A stretch of DNA of 64,000 nt from Podocnemis expansa (GCA_007922195.1 ML681971.1:17161066-17225065); one strand, 5' to 3'; shown: positions 11,111-22,790, numbered from the stretch's first letter. Program-made: numbers and translations. Notes: generated by a model not told the origin, from the sequence alone.

Positions 11111-11684
11111 CTGTCAAGGCAAATACTACAAGTTGCAATGAAAGCATAATTAATACACAAGACAGTCAGGCAAGAGAAATCAAATGGGCAGCTGTGGAAA
11201 GACATTACCAGAAAAATCACTTGCACCACTGAGAAACAGAAAAAGACATTAAAGTTCTTCCAAGTTAAACAGCATTCCTCTTATCGCTGGCAAGCTTATT
11301 TTGTCAGTAAGCTTGACTGCATTAGGCATGATTGGAGGCATAGAGATGTATATATTTTGCAGATATTAAGCATCTTTAACTCTGTTGAGAGGCTCTGTGG
11401 ACAGATGTCCTCCAATTAAAATCTGTTGTGCCAGTTATCCCTGAACTCAGGAGCTTAAGTCTTTCCACTGAATTATGTAGGCTTTGGACCAGGCCCTTTG
11501 GAAGCAGCCTTTTTTTCTGCCTATATTTTAAAGAAGAGCTGAGGACCTGCTCTTCATGCAGAGTCCCAGGTATCACCACTGCTTGCTTACCTATGCACTC
11601 TAAAAAGCAATAAGGCATCAGGTACTCCAGATAGTACTACTTTTCTAATTGTGTGATTCTGGGGTCTGGAGAAACCCAAAGTCT

Positions 11685-11723
11685 TAACTGGGTTGTAAGT
11701 TCCCTGGGGCAGGAACTGTCTTT
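11685..11723 (+). repeat. left half of an old amniote repeat, interrupted
   Basis: GTTGTAAGTTCCCTGGGGCAG then GAACTGTCTTT is the left side of a common amniote interspersed repeat. Its continuation resumes at 15048 as TTTTGGTTCTGCATTTGTACAG after the 3.3-kb insertion. Confidence 0.6.
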
Positions 11724-11898
11724 GGGTATGTCTGCATTTAGGCTGTTAGTTTGAATTGACTCAATTCGAACTAATCAAGTCAAACTAATTATGATTAGTT
11801 CGAACTGAGTCAATTCGAACTAACATGACCACTAGGAAAACCAATTCGAACTAGCATGTCCATAGACAGGACTTGCTAGTTCGAACTGGAAGAGGAGC

Positions 11899-13546
11899 AT
11901 GGGTCAGCTCCCAGCCCACTACCATGGGTATGGCAGATTGGAGAGAAGAAGAGAGGCCCTTGGTGATGGAAGGTCAGGTTAGAGACTGCTTAAAGAAGCT
12001 GTAAGTGCACAAGTCCATGGGGCCGGACGAACTGCATCCAAGGGTGCTAAGGGAATTGGCTGATGAGATAGCAGCACTGCTGGCCATTATCTTTCAAAAC
12101 TCATGGAGAACGGGGGAAGTGCCAGAGGATTGGAAAAAAGCAAATGTAGTGCCTATTTTCAAGAAAGGGAACAATGAGGATCCGAGGAATTAAAGACCAG
12201 TCAGCCTCACTTCAATCCCTGGAAAAATTATGGAGTAGGTTCTCAAAGAATCCATCCTAAAACACTTAGAGGAAAATAAAGTGATCAAGAACAGTCAGCA
12301 TGGATTTACAAGGGTAAATCATGCCTGACCAATCTCACTTCCTTCTATGATCAGATGACTGGTTTTCTGGATGCAGGAAGAACCGTTGATGTGATATACC
12401 TTGATTTTAGCAAGGCTTTTGATACGGTTTCCCACAGCATTCTCATTGGCAAATTAAGGAAGTATGGGTTGGATAGGTGGACTATAAGGTGGATAGAAAA
12501 CTGGCTACATCAACAGTTTCAGCGTGTAGGAATCAATGGTTCCATGTCTAGCTGGCAACCAGTCACAAGTGGTGTGCCCCAGGGGTCAGTCCTGAGGCCA
12601 GTTCTGTTCAACATTTTCATCAATGATCTGGATGATGGAATAGACTGCACTCTTAGTAAGTTCGTGGCTAACACTAATCTGGGGGGAACAGTAGACACAT
12701 TGGAGGGGAAGGACAGGATTCAGGGAGACCTAGATAAATTGGAACAGTGGGTCAATAGAAATTTTATGAGGTTCAATAAGGACAAGTGTAAAATCCTGCA
12801 CTTGGGACCGAAAAACCCCATGCACTGCTACAGGCTGGGGAACATTTCAGCTAAGTAGCAGCAGTGTAGAAAAGGACCTGGGGGTCATGGTGGATGGGAA
12901 GCTGGATATGAGTCAGCAGTGTGCTCTTGCTGCCAAAAAGGCCAATGGCATACTGGGCTGCATCAAAAGAAGTATTACCAGCAGATCAAGGGATGTGATC
13001 ATTCCCCTCTATTCTGCACTGGTGAGGCCACATCTAGAATACTGTGTTCAGTTTTGGGCTCCCCACTACTAAAAGGACAGGGACATGCTAGAGAGAGTTC
13101 AGCGGAGGGCAACCAAAATGATTAAAGGGCTGGAGCACAAGGCCTATGAGGAAAGATTGAAAGCATTAGGCTTATTTAGTCTGCAGAAGAGAAGATTGAG
13201 GGGGGGATTTGATAGCAACCTTCAACTACTTGAAGGGATGCTCCAAGGAAGATGGAGCTTGACTGTTCTCAGTAGTAGCAGAGGACAGAACGAGGAGCAA
13301 TGGTCTCAAGTTACGGTTAGGGAGGTCGAGGCTGGATATTAGAAGAAACTTTTTTACTAGGCGAGTGGTGAAGCACTGGAATGAGCTGCCGAGGGAGGTG
13401 GTGGAATCTCCATCTTTGGAGGTGTTTAAGGCCCAGCTGGACAAAACCATGACTGGGATGGTTTAGTGGGAGTGGTCCTGCCTCTGGCAGGGGGTTGGAC
13501 TAGATCACCTATGAGGTCCCTTCCAGCCCTATGATTCTATGATTCT
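11899..13546 (+). mobile_element. CR1 LINE, 5'-truncated
   Basis: Encodes the C-terminal part of CR1 ORF2 from about GQVRDCLKKL through the reverse transcriptase ([58 protein letters not shown]) and ends with the CR1 tail GATTCTATGATTCT. The RT catalytic box near 12661-12672 reads FVAN instead of the usual FADD, so it is dead. There is a TAA at the KKL/VHKS position and further stops and frameshifts near 12190, 12235 and 12855. No target duplication was identified. Confidence 0.9.
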
Positions 13547-13584
13547 AACATGACCCCCTGGGAGAGCCATGTTGCCACCCAGTC

Positions 13585-14229
13585 CAGGGGGTGTCGCTGG
13601 GGTGGGGAGGGACCCGGGGCACGGGCCTGGGCCCAGCCCCTACCCCCAGCTGGAAGGCCACACCCCCTAGCCAGGGGGATAGGGCCGGGGGGGGCTGCAC
13701 CGCCGCGGGCAGCTAGGCCGTGGCGCGGTGCGGCATGGCCCGGCCAGAAGTGGCCGTTGGAGGCTGGGCCTGCATACGCAGCCTTGGATCCCCAGCCAGG
13801 GACAGGGCCACCATGGCTGCTGGTGGCCAGCCCCCGAACCCTAGCGGGGTACTGGGCTACTGCGGGTGGCCAGCTGAGCCCTGGATCCCTGGCCAGGGAT
13901 GGGGCGGCCCTGTCCCCGGCTGGTGATTGGGGGCCTGGCCACCTGTGGCTGCGGGCCTGGGCTCCAGCACCTGCTTCTGGCCCAGCCCCGCCGTGGCCTA
14001 GCTGCCCGCAGTGGCACCACCTCCCCCTGGCCCTATCCCTGGCCAGGGGCGGGGCCTGCCGGGCAGGCAGCCAGGTCCCGGATCTCCCGCCGCTGACGGG
14101 GCTGCCGTGGCCGCGGGCGGCTGGGGATCAGACCCCAGATCCCCGGCCCGATTGGGCCGGAGATCCGGGGCACTGACGTTGGGACCTGGGGCACGTCCCC
14201 TGGGGTGCCTAAAGCCAGCGATGCCACTG
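13585..14229. mobile_element. GC-rich hAT MITE, copy 1
   Basis: Starts CAGGGGGTGTCGCTGG and ends GCCAGCGATGCCACTG, imperfect inverted termini. It is flanked by a perfect 8-bp duplication ACCCAGTC (13577-13584 and 14230-14237). The interior is about 70-80 percent GC with repeated CCTGGCCAGGGRCGGGGCC blocks. It is non-coding despite long open frames, which arise from the GC content. Confidence 0.88.
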
Positions 14230-14384
14230 ACCCAGTCCCAGGCCAGGCTCCAGCCCCCACAGCCCAGCACAGGGAAGAGCACTCCCTGCAAAGTTCTAGG
14301 CCCCCTGCGGCCAGAGCTGGGCAGGGGACACTTTCCCCCAGCTGCGGCTCAGAAGACAGGAACCTGGCAGGGGATGTTGTCCCC

Positions 14385-14760
14385 TGGCAGGGGTACCTGG
14401 AGCAAGGGCTCCCCCACACACAGGCCAGTGCAGGCGGGGGAGAAACGATTCCCCCAGCCCTGCGCTGTCAGCACCTGGCTGGGGGGAATCCTTTCTCCCC
14501 CCCCCCCAGCTCTGTCAGCCCCCCGCAGGGCTGTCAAACCCTGCTGTCAGCAGCGTGCAGAGGGAGCCCGATGGGGGGCTGTCAAAAGCAGCCCCACGCG
14601 GGGCTGCCTCTACACTGTGTTGACAGAGGGGTTTGACAGCCCCCTGCAGGGCTGCTTTAGACAGCCCGGCGTGGGGCTGCCTCTACACCCTGCTGACAGC
14701 AGGGTTTGACAGCCCCACGTGGGGCTGCTTTCGAGAGCCCCATGCGGGGCTGGCACTGGT
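14385..14760. repeat. GC-rich foldback and tandem array
   Basis: Units around GGGCTGTCAAACCC, GACAGCCCCACGTGGGGCTGC and GCCTCTACACYSTGYTGACAG repeat four to five times in direct and inverted orientation. It is part of the composite element at 11724-15047. Confidence 0.65.
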
Positions 14761-15047
14761 CTTCCTTCTAGGGTGCTATGCACCCTGGGAGGAAGGTCAA
14801 ACATATGGATTCGATCTAATTTTAGTTCGAATTCATATGTCTACACAGCATCAATTCAAACTTTAGCGTTTGAATTGATGACCCCTTCAAAGTTACAGGA
14901 GGTTTTGTAACTTCGAAGAGACCTCTCTTGGATTCAACCTAAGGGAAGCCTTAGGTTGAATCACCCAAGTGCTGTGTAAACAGCTCTATTTTTAAATTCA
15001 ACCTAATGTTTATTAGGTTGAATTTAAGCCTGTATGTATACATACCC

Positions 15048-15150
15048 TTTTGGTTCTGCATTTGTACAGTGTCTATCACAATGGGGCCCTGTTCCATTGC
15101 TAAGGCTCTGGGGCATTACAGTAATATAAATAACATCCAGCACAAAGCTA
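15048..15150 (+). repeat. right half of the interrupted amniote repeat
   Basis: GCATTTGTACAGTGTCTA then CACAATGGGGCCCTG then ATTACAGTAATATAAATAA is a widespread amniote interspersed-repeat 3' end, probably MIR- or LINE-related. It continues the half that ends at 11723. Confidence 0.6.
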
Positions 15151-15229
15151 GTGCGTGTACAACTGATGAGAAGGAAGTAGTGACAGTTAATAGTGTCTGT
15201 TGTAGAATAAGAAGCAAATTTAATCATTC

Positions 15230-15960
15230 TGGGCTCGATTCAGCCAAGCACTTAGGTGCATGCTTAACGAAAAAATATGCACGTAAGTCTATCCTGATCT
15301 GGCAAAGCATTTAAATACATAATTAATGGATTTGACTTAATCACATGCTTGAAGTTAAGTAAGTGTTGAGGCACTGCTATAGCCAAGCACAGAAGACAAT
15401 GTTATAGTAGAGACTGCCAGTTGTTGTGAGATAGCCCAAACAATTTCAAATCCAAAGTTGCAATATTAGTACGTGTGCCAATGGCTTGGAACTTCTACTC
15501 TAACTCACTTCATATCTTAGGGATAAAAGAGTTCCCTGTGCTAATTGAATAAACCAGACCCATAATGAGGATTATCAACACCATCTCATGTCAACATCAT
15601 GCTTTGAATTTCTTTGAGAATCTGGCCCCCTGCTCCTCAATTGTGCCTTACCCCTCGCCCGGACAGATCACCTCCAGAGGTGGGGGGTGGAGTTCAGTCT
15701 CCACATTTGGACCACTCATTCCTTGGCCTCCCTGATGAAACCGGAAACAGGGGTGTCAGTGATCAGACTGTTCCTTTACTCTGTATACTTGTCTGTTAGG
15801 AACCCAACTGAAGTCACCAAGCTCACTGGACATAGACCTCTGATCTGCTCTGAGGTGGTAACAACTTTCCAGGGTCCATTTTCCCATTTGTCTGATCTTT
15901 GCTAACAGAGACCCAATTCCAGTTCTCTGGCTGCTTTCCCTGGCATTGGGGCATATTAAG
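15230..15960. other. diverged amniote repeat fragments, no gene
   Basis: GCATGCTTAACG, AATCACATGCTTGAAGTTAAG and similar motifs at 15230-15380 resemble a very old, abundant sauropsid interspersed repeat. The remainder to 15960 shows nothing recognisable. Confidence 0.35.
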
Positions 15961-16044
15961 CTACGGCAGGTGGGGGGGGCAATTTTAACTTATACTGCTG
16001 CGAAGAAAACCTTCCACTAGCAGAGAATCAGGCATATAAACACC

Positions 16045-16125
16045 TGTCAGGGATGGTTTAAGAGGGTACTTGGTCCTGCCATGAGTGCAGGTAACTGGAC
16101 TCGATGACCTGTCATGGATTCTATT
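16045..16125 (+). repeat. CR1/SINE 3' tail fragment
   Basis: CAGGGATGGTTTAAG, GGTCCTGCCATGAGTGCAGG and ACTGGACTCGATGACCT match the shared 3' end of CR1 and CR1-mobilised SINEs. Compare 13455-13530, which has the same blocks. Confidence 0.65.
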
Positions 16126-16129
16126 GTAA

Positions 16130-17248
16130 GCGGGGGGATGGACCTGCTCGTGGGGAACTTCCCAGACTTTGTATACCACCCCAGTGAAGGTGGGGAGCAA
16201 AAGGATCTGAGTCCCTGCTCCCACTTCCTTTACCCTAAGGCCTGCATGACCTCAAAGGCTCGCCTCCCAATCTCCCAGTTGGAGGAGTCCCTGTAACCCC
16301 GACAAGGCTAGGCCCCAGAATTTCTGGGGGCTCGACCCCCACTCTTATCGTGGTCTCTCAAGACAGGGCTAGGGTGTCCCCACTCTGGGGTGCTGACCAC
16401 ACTGACCACTCTTCTGGCCTACCAGTTACTATATACACTATATACAATTTATTTAAGCATACAGAAATAAAAATAATAACCCAATAAGAAAAAAGTGGAA
16501 AAAGGTGAACAATAAACCCCTAGTGCAACCACCTGGCGTGGGGGCACTACAAACAGAGTCTCTGGGGCCTGAGGAACAGTCTCGCTGTCTGTTCTCCATG
16601 TTGCAAGCCCTCTGCCCAGGCCTGGCTGTGACTGGATGATCCAGAGGGTCAGATGCACGCTCTGGCTGTGGCCACACGTCCCCAAGCTCCAGGGGCAGGG
16701 CCCTTCTTCCCAGCGTCAGCCCCCCTTCACTGTTCCCCAACTGCTCACCACACCCAGCTCCAGATGGCTGCAGCTCTGGCTCCCAGCTGCTGCTTGGGTT
16801 CTGTGTGGCTCTCTGGGGCGCTTCTCTGGCTCCTCTGGTCCTCCTGCTGTCTGCACAGGTCAGCTCAGCCTCTTGGCTCCTTCTCTGGCCTCCTGCACCC
16901 AGCTCCAGACAACTCCAGCTCCAGCTCTGCTTGGCTCTCTGCTGGCCCAGCTGCTGTGGGTCTGCTCTGCAGAAATCAGCTCACCCCAGCTCCCTTGCCT
17001 GGATTCTCTGGCTCCCAGCTGCTGGCTGCTTAGTGCTTCCTCCTTAGCTCGCCACCCCCCCGGTTTGCCCAGGCAGGTCTAGCCTGCAGTTTTCAGCTCA
17101 GAGGTGGGTGAGCACTTTCAATCAATCAGGCCATCCTGGGACACTGGCCTCTCCCTGGGGCTGTCTGTTTCAGAGTCCTGCTTCCAGGCAGGAGTGGCGA
17201 ATCAAAAGACCCATTCAGTCTCAGTAAGGGGCTATTGTAATCTGCTAG
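16130..17248. other. repetitive low-complexity region, no gene
   Basis: From about 16560 to 17050 the sequence is a CT-rich, CAGCTG-rich string (GGCTCCCAGCTGCTG-type units) which opens frames rich in Ser, Leu and Ala on the + strand. These look like low-complexity artefacts. A GGGGGCTCGACCCCC palindrome lies near 16325. Confidence 0.4.
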
Positions 17249-18000
17249 GGTGGGCTCAAATGCATTCACCTGCCCCTCTCCAGTGCCCCACAGAGAAAAC
17301 CCCTGCAGAAAGCAGCTGGAGAGCCAGGATCCAGTCTGTTCAGGACTCACAGCGAAGAGTGGCTAACACCTCTGCTTAACATGCAGAAGGTCCTGGGTTC
17401 AATTCCCAGGGGGTTGGACTCGATGATCTCATGAGGTCCCTTCCAGCCCTATGACTTGACTTGACTTGACTTGACTGCTCAGAGTTCTCATCCCACATTA
17501 CACTACCACTCAGCATAAACATACAGTGAACTTTATTAACTAAACAAACCTGATTCTAAGAAAACATGATGAATTTAAACAAAACAGTAAGAAACCCAAG
17601 AGTCCCAAAATTCAGGTGGAGTCACCCTTATCTCAATTGCAGTCTTTTAAGTCCTTGAGGCTTGAATGCAAAATGTAAGTAATCCTCATCCTCTCTAGCT
17701 GCACGAATCTTCAAGCAGATGCCATGCAGTTCTTTCTGCCTCCTGCGTAGCCAGCACCATGCAGTAAGGTCAGTGGGCCATCCAACTCTCAGTTCTGCTG
17801 CAGACAATTCCCCTGCAAAAAAGTCCAAAGCAGGGAGAAAACATCTTGCGGCCCTCTCCTGCTCAGCTCCTTTCACTGAGTCCCTTAGCCGATGTACTCT
17901 GCAGCTCTGTTTGCTCCTCTCCAGGCTGCTCCTCTCAGGCTTCTCCAGGGGCATGCAACTCCAGCATAAACAATAAAACTTGTGGAGCATGCTCAATGTG
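17249..18000. repeat. dispersed repeat, copy A (paralogue at 63115)
   Basis: Shares ordered blocks with 63115-63750: TGCCCCTCTCCAGTGCC, CCAGGATCCAGTCTGT, AGAAACCCAAGAGTCCCAAA, AGGTGRAGTCACCC, AAAAGGGAGAAAACAT-type sequence and GTGGARCATGCTCAAT. The family is unidentified and no coding potential is evident. Copy A contains a SINE that copy B lacks. Confidence 0.8.
17357..17475 (+). mobile_element. tRNA-Val-derived SINE with CR1-type tail
   Basis: The head resembles tRNA-Val(AAC): an A-box-like TGGCTAACACC, an anticodon arm TCTGC/GCAGA with loop TTAACAT, and a B-box GGTTCAATTCC. The body GGTTGGACTCGATGATCT and AGGTCCCTTCCAGCCCTATGA is the CR1 LINE 3' end, implying mobilisation by CR1. It ends in about four CTTGA pentamers. 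The corresponding site in the paralogous repeat at about 63230 is empty. Confidence 0.8.
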
Positions 18001-18069
18001 CTCCCACACCCTCTCACCAGAAGATTCTGGTTTCTGGGCTGCAAATCTGCCCAGCAACATAACCCAGCC

Positions 18070-19010
18070 ATAAAGGATCCCTGAAAGAGATTGCACCTTT
18101 ATGCCCATGGGTTACACTATCAGTACCCTTACACTATATTGGAGCCTCACTCTGCCATCATCAATCCAGGCTCTTTCCATTTTCTCATCAACTAACATTT
18201 TTTCGCTTGAAGGATTTCACTGGAAGGCCTTGCCTGCACTTGCTGCTGTTTTCAGTCGTAGGCTAGGGGAGATACGCAAGTTACGTAAAATTGCTTGCGT
18301 ATCTCCCTTTGACTCAGTAAGGCTCACTTAACTCTTTCTCTCCACTGTGCTGAGTCAAAGAGAAACATTGTCCCTTTGCCTCAGCATTACTCTTCTTCCA
18401 GGAATGGAATTACTAAATTGAACTCCAGACTGATTGAGCACATCTTGGCGGACCACTGAGTTAAGGCCAGAGGATCAAATTGATGGCAGCTAATTTGCCA
18501 CTGTCAGTGTAGACAGCCAAAGGCTATGGCTAAACCGAGTCTCTTGGTGCTTTGCTTTAGTTATTCTTCCCCTTAGTGCCTGTGGTATCCATGTATGGTA
18601 TTCCTGGATAGTATTGCTCCACAGGCTAGAGCAGTTTCACATCTGTCAAGATGCAAAACTAAAAGAATATTATGCACAGATTATTAGGTTTGCTGTCAAA
18701 TAAATAGCAGTTAATGCTATCATTTAACACAGTATTTATACTTTGGCCTCAACAACTTCTTTGCTGAGTGTTAGGTTCTCCGTTAATGTGTCTTTGAATA
18801 GGACAGCTAGACTTTGTGTGTACATTGTATGATGAAATGTTTAACAGCCTACTTGAACTATGGCTCCATTTCCGCTTCAACCAGTCTTAATGAGGGAAGG
18901 GAAACATGGATCATTGTTAGACATCAACCATGTACAGTGATGGTTTTATTTTTCTGTTTATCTGGGAGGATATTCTTCTTCCTGAAGGCACTGCTCCATA
19001 GCAGCAGATG
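18070..19010. other. no gene or repeat recognised
   Basis: Ordinary AT-rich intergenic sequence upstream of TPST1. A short hairpin GATACGCAAGTTACG / TTGCTTGCGTATC lies at about 18270-18305. Confidence 0.4.
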
Positions 19011-19024
19011 CACAGTCTTTACAA

Positions 19025-19207
19025 CAAACAAGGAGTCCTGTGGCACTTTTAAAGACTAACACATTTATTTATCACATGAGCTTTCATGGGAGAAAATCCC
19101 ACTTTGCCAGATGCTTTGAAGATGGGGAACTTAGAGAACAGGACGCACAGGAGTCCTCATTTGTTTACTGAACTAGACTAACATAGCTCCCCTTTGGAAC
19201 TTGTCAA
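19025..19207 (+). mobile_element. retrozyme-like foldback element, copy 1
   Basis: Flanked by CAGTCTTTACAA (19013-19024) and CAGCCTTTACAA (19208-19219), an 11-of-12 target duplication. The left arm runs from AAGGAGTCCTGTGGCAC through ATTTATTTATCACATGAGC. On the minus strand it carries a hammerhead-like core with GAAA and GCUC intact but CUGGCAA instead of CUGACGA. The right arm is largely lost. It ends in ACTAGACTAACATAGCTCCCC. Confidence 0.7.
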
Positions 19208-19219
19208 CAGCCTTTACAA

Positions 19220-21820
19220 GGGACTGTACATGTGAATCACAAGGAATTCCATTAAAAAAACCTCAACAACAGTAAAACAATAAAGTAGTCTGAAAAGAGA
19301 TGTTAAATCACTGAAATTAACTGCTTCGTTCAAGGGGACAGGTAACAAGGTGCTGTGTGTTTCACCGCTAAAACACCAGTTCAAATCCAGCCGTGATTGG
19401 TGCTACATGGTGCTGGTGCTGTGTGAGAGCCCATGTGAAAAGAATTTATGGGCTCTGTCCAGTTTTTAGTGGACATGTGTCTGTATCACAACCCAAAAGA
19501 ACTGCACCACCTCTGTAGGTGCACCATGAAAACTGAATATCTAATTCCTTTTACTGCTAGTGGTGGATTCTGCTGATCAGCTTAGCAGAGAAGATGGAGG
19601 AGTGCATCTGCCTGCCTGGGCAATAGCTGTCTTGTGGACAAAACAGAGAATTTAAGGGTGACAGGCTTTTCAGTACAGCCCCATTCACCAGAGTTAAACA
19701 ACTTAAAAAAATGCAGATTTTCAAAAGAGGCCAGCATTATGTAGTGCAGATTTTTGGCATCTAAATGAGTGGCTGGAGTTTCAGAAGTGCTCAGCTCCCA
19801 TTTATTATTACATACTTGTGTTTGTATGGTAGTGTCTCGTGGCCAGAACCTGACTGTACAACTGTGTGACAGAGTCAGAGTCAGAAAGGTGCCCAGCTGA
19901 AGCACTCAGATTTTCCAGACTGATCTGCTCCCAGCAGTTCCCTGGCCCCAGTTGTGGATGCTGAACACTTTTGAAAACCTCGTCCGTAGTGGATTGCAAT
20001 ATTTTCATATTAGGAAAGGTTCAGTGTTAAAACTCCTTATTCTCCCACATGTAAGCTTCTGCTGTTTCCAGTGTCTTTGGTTTCTTTTCTCACACCAGCA
20101 AATACAATGCACAGTCCCACATACACACCAGTTTCAGTAAAGACAAATCAGATGGCCTCATTGAGACCTCTGCCTATTGCTGAGCTTCCAAGTACTTTTA
20201 ATGCATAAATTTCAATAAAATGTATCTGGTTGTCCTCTTCCTCACAGCACTGTAAATCAAGAGTAACTCCACTGACTTCAGTGCAGTTACAGCAGTAAAA
20301 CTGATGCAAATAAGACTAGAATCATAAAGCTTGTGTATTATTATTTGTGTGTAGAGTCTCCCACAGAAGAGTAGCCACATCAGTTTGCAATCTGAACAGT
20401 CTCAGCAGCTATTAAAAAGCATAATAAAATTACTCTCTTAAAAATATTCAAGAGAGTCTACTGAATATCGGTGCTCATTTTCCACCCCTGGCAAGCAAGA
20501 GGAAAATTAGGCATGCTTTCTTATAAATCCTGTGGGCAGTATGGGCAGCAAGAACTGGCTCATTGCCATTAAGGGAAAGTTATGTCCCTTCGGGCTCATT
20601 AAAGTTTGAAGACATGCTGTTTGGAAGATCTACATGAAATCAAATAATCATATGTTATTAATCTTTTTTCATCTTATCCTTCGTAATGGTATCAGCCAAT
20701 TCAGTCATCAGTCTTCCAGCGTTTCATGAGTATCAACTGATTGTAAAATGTATTATGTTTCTGTCTTTGGAGTCTGTAACAGGAGTCTGCATCATCTCAC
20801 TGGGAAATGCGGAGCATAATGCCCGTGAAACTATTTTAAGAGATTTGAGGTTGAAATGGATGAATTTTGTACTAGGAGAGGGGCCACTAAGGATGCAAAG
20901 CCTTTTAAATGATGACTAATAACCATCTTTCAAATGCTTAGCTAGGTAGCACAGAGAATGCATTTCATAGATTAGGTTTCCTGGGCATACCTTATTTTGG
21001 ACAGGCATCGTATTAAATCTCTCCAGCCAACATTTCCTTTTGTCCAGAAATATGAATCCCAAGGACCTGGGGGAGGGGATGGGAAACAGAAAGAGAAGTC
21101 TGCATGACCTCAGTCACAGGACCTGGGCATGTTTCTTTTTAATCTGATTCTGCAGAGTAAGTGAGTTTTTAGATGTGCATCTGTCAGTGTCTAGTGGATA
21201 TCTCCAAGTCACCTGGACTAGGATCTCTAAGTACAGAGAAGTAGAGAATACTTTGATAGTGGTATTGAGCCAGATTCCAAATTTGCTTTCCCTCTTCCTT
21301 GTGATGTAAAAGCTGGTTTTATAAATGTAGTAGCAGGGCAGAATTGTCATCAAAGAGTTCCAGACATGATGGACATGTGGCTTGATTCTGGTCCTACAGG
21401 GCAATACATCTTGAAAGCATCTGAAGCTGCTTTATAATGGAACAAAGCTCTCTACTCTTACTTACGCCAGGCTTCAAGAAAGTTTATTTTATACAGCCTT
21501 TTAATTTAATTCACCCACTATTGCACAGTGCTGAGGAATGGATTGCTCAGATGGGATGTTTGTTTAGGGGAGTTTTTCAGGTCTGATTTCTGTGTCTGCT
21601 ATGGAACATTCAGAAGAGAAACATTCAATGCACTTTGCAAACTTTCTCATTTCCAGGCAAGAGTGAATATTTCTAAGCTTTTGACTTTTTCACCTGTAAG
21701 ACTGTCTATCTTATTCCTATAATTAAGTGATTGTGAGGTTTGCAGTATCCTAACCAGGCAGCATTTACTTAGAGTTTATAAGTATCTATTCAGTTGTGGT
21801 TTCTGTGGTTTGAGTTCTTG
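19220..21820. other. no gene recognised; old repeat fragment near 20260
   Basis: AGAGTAACTCCACTGACTTC and AAAACTGATGCAAATAAGA at 20255-20320 resemble an abundant old sauropsid repeat. The rest shows no exon, RNA or mobile element that can be supported. Confidence 0.4.
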
Positions 21821-21840
21821 TATTTTCTTAAAGATTCTTG

Positions 21841-22056
21841 CATGTTGCCAAGTTCGAAAGAGGTAGCCGTGTTAGTCTAGTTTGGTAAAAAAGCAAGGAC
21901 TCCTGTGGCACTTAAAGACTAACACATTTATTTATCACATAAGCTTTCATGGGAGAAAATCCCACGTGTCTGATGAAGTGGGATTTTCTCCCACAAAAGC
22001 TCAAGTGATAAATAAATGTGTTAAGTCTTTAAGTGCCACACAAGTCCTTGCTTGTT
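21841..22056 (-). mobile_element. retrozyme-like foldback element, copy 2
   Basis: Flanked by an exact 13-bp duplication TTAAAGATTCTTG (21828-21840 and 22057-22069). It reads opposite to the other full copies, starting on the + strand with GAGGTAGCCGTGTTAGTCTAG. Two arms face each other. The right arm, + strand 21966-22006, has CUGAUGA, an extra A, a GUGGG/CCCAC hairpin, AAAA in place of GAAA, then GCUC. The left arm on the minus strand keeps GAAA but lacks the CUGA box. Confidence 0.8.
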
Positions 22057-22069
22057 TTAAAGATTCTTG

Positions 22070-22782
22070 TAATTCAAGCACACATTATAACTTTCTTCTT
22101 CCAGTGTGGCAGCATGCAGTTGTACAGTAGAAATATATTTACAGTATGTGAAAACCTTTTATCATACTATGTTTTATTTTCTAGAAAAGTTGGGCTTCAA
22201 ACAATCTACACATCACAGTAACTGGAAATTTGTCTCTCTATATATTTTTTATTTTTAGCAAACTGGAACATATTTTTCCAGGATTGGTTATTAGCCATTC
22301 AAGAATAGTGCTAGTGAAGTGATGTTTACTCTGAGTACTTTTTGTGAAGTGGAAGCCCTTTGTGAAAAAATAAAAATGAATTACTGGTTCAGAGGTGAGT
22401 TAATTTCAGAGATATGACAGGTGAAGTGATCACTGTACACTTGCTGTATGATTTATACACTGTGGCATATATTTGTTTTAAACATATTTTGGAATCTCTT
22501 TGAATGAAAAGCACTGAATAAATATGTATTATAACATGATCATCACAGGAGGATGTATTTAACAAGGTGTCAAGTAGCAGGCACAGTTAGCTAACATGTT
22601 GATATCTGTTCATCCATGAGCTGTTCCACTTCAAGGTCTGTTGATTGATATATTTGTCTAAATCTAAATAATATCATTGAATTCTAGATGTGCTTCACCA
22701 TCGTAATTTCCGAGTATGTTATAGCCCTGCCCCATAATAATTACAGGTGATGTCCAGCTGCTCACTCAGTCCCAGCTGTCTT
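22070..22782. other. no gene or repeat recognised
   Basis: AT-rich intergenic DNA upstream of the TPST1 promoter. Nothing supportable was seen. Confidence 0.45.
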
Positions 22783-22790
22783 CCTAGACT

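Larger units (their letters stand above)
11724..15047. mobile_element. outer MITE-type DNA transposon holding nested elements
   Basis: The left end GGGTATGTCTGCATTTAGGCT and the reverse complement of the right end (GGGTATGTATACATACAGGCT) form terminal inverted repeats. Both arms are AT-rich with many TTCGAACT and TTCAACCTAA foldbacks. A 3-bp TTT duplication flanks it (11721-11723 and 15048-15050), and removing the insert restores a continuous older repeat. A 3-bp duplication would fit PIF/Harbinger, but the family is not certain. Inside are a CR1 fragment, a GC-rich hAT MITE and a GC-rich foldback array. Confidence 0.7.

Noticed and set aside
13550..14709. Long + and - strand open frames of up to 232 codons
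   Set aside because: They fall inside the GC-rich hAT MITE and array, where stop codons are rare; the Gly, Pro and Ala content is compositional.
16324..16345. GGGGGCTCG motif resembling a tRNA-Pro primer-binding site
   Set aside because: The match stops after about ten bases, it is part of a local palindrome, and no LTR pair or gag frame is attached.
19320..19400. Possible tRNA-like B-box (AGTTCAAATCC)
   Set aside because: No matching A-box, cloverleaf or SINE tail was seen around it.
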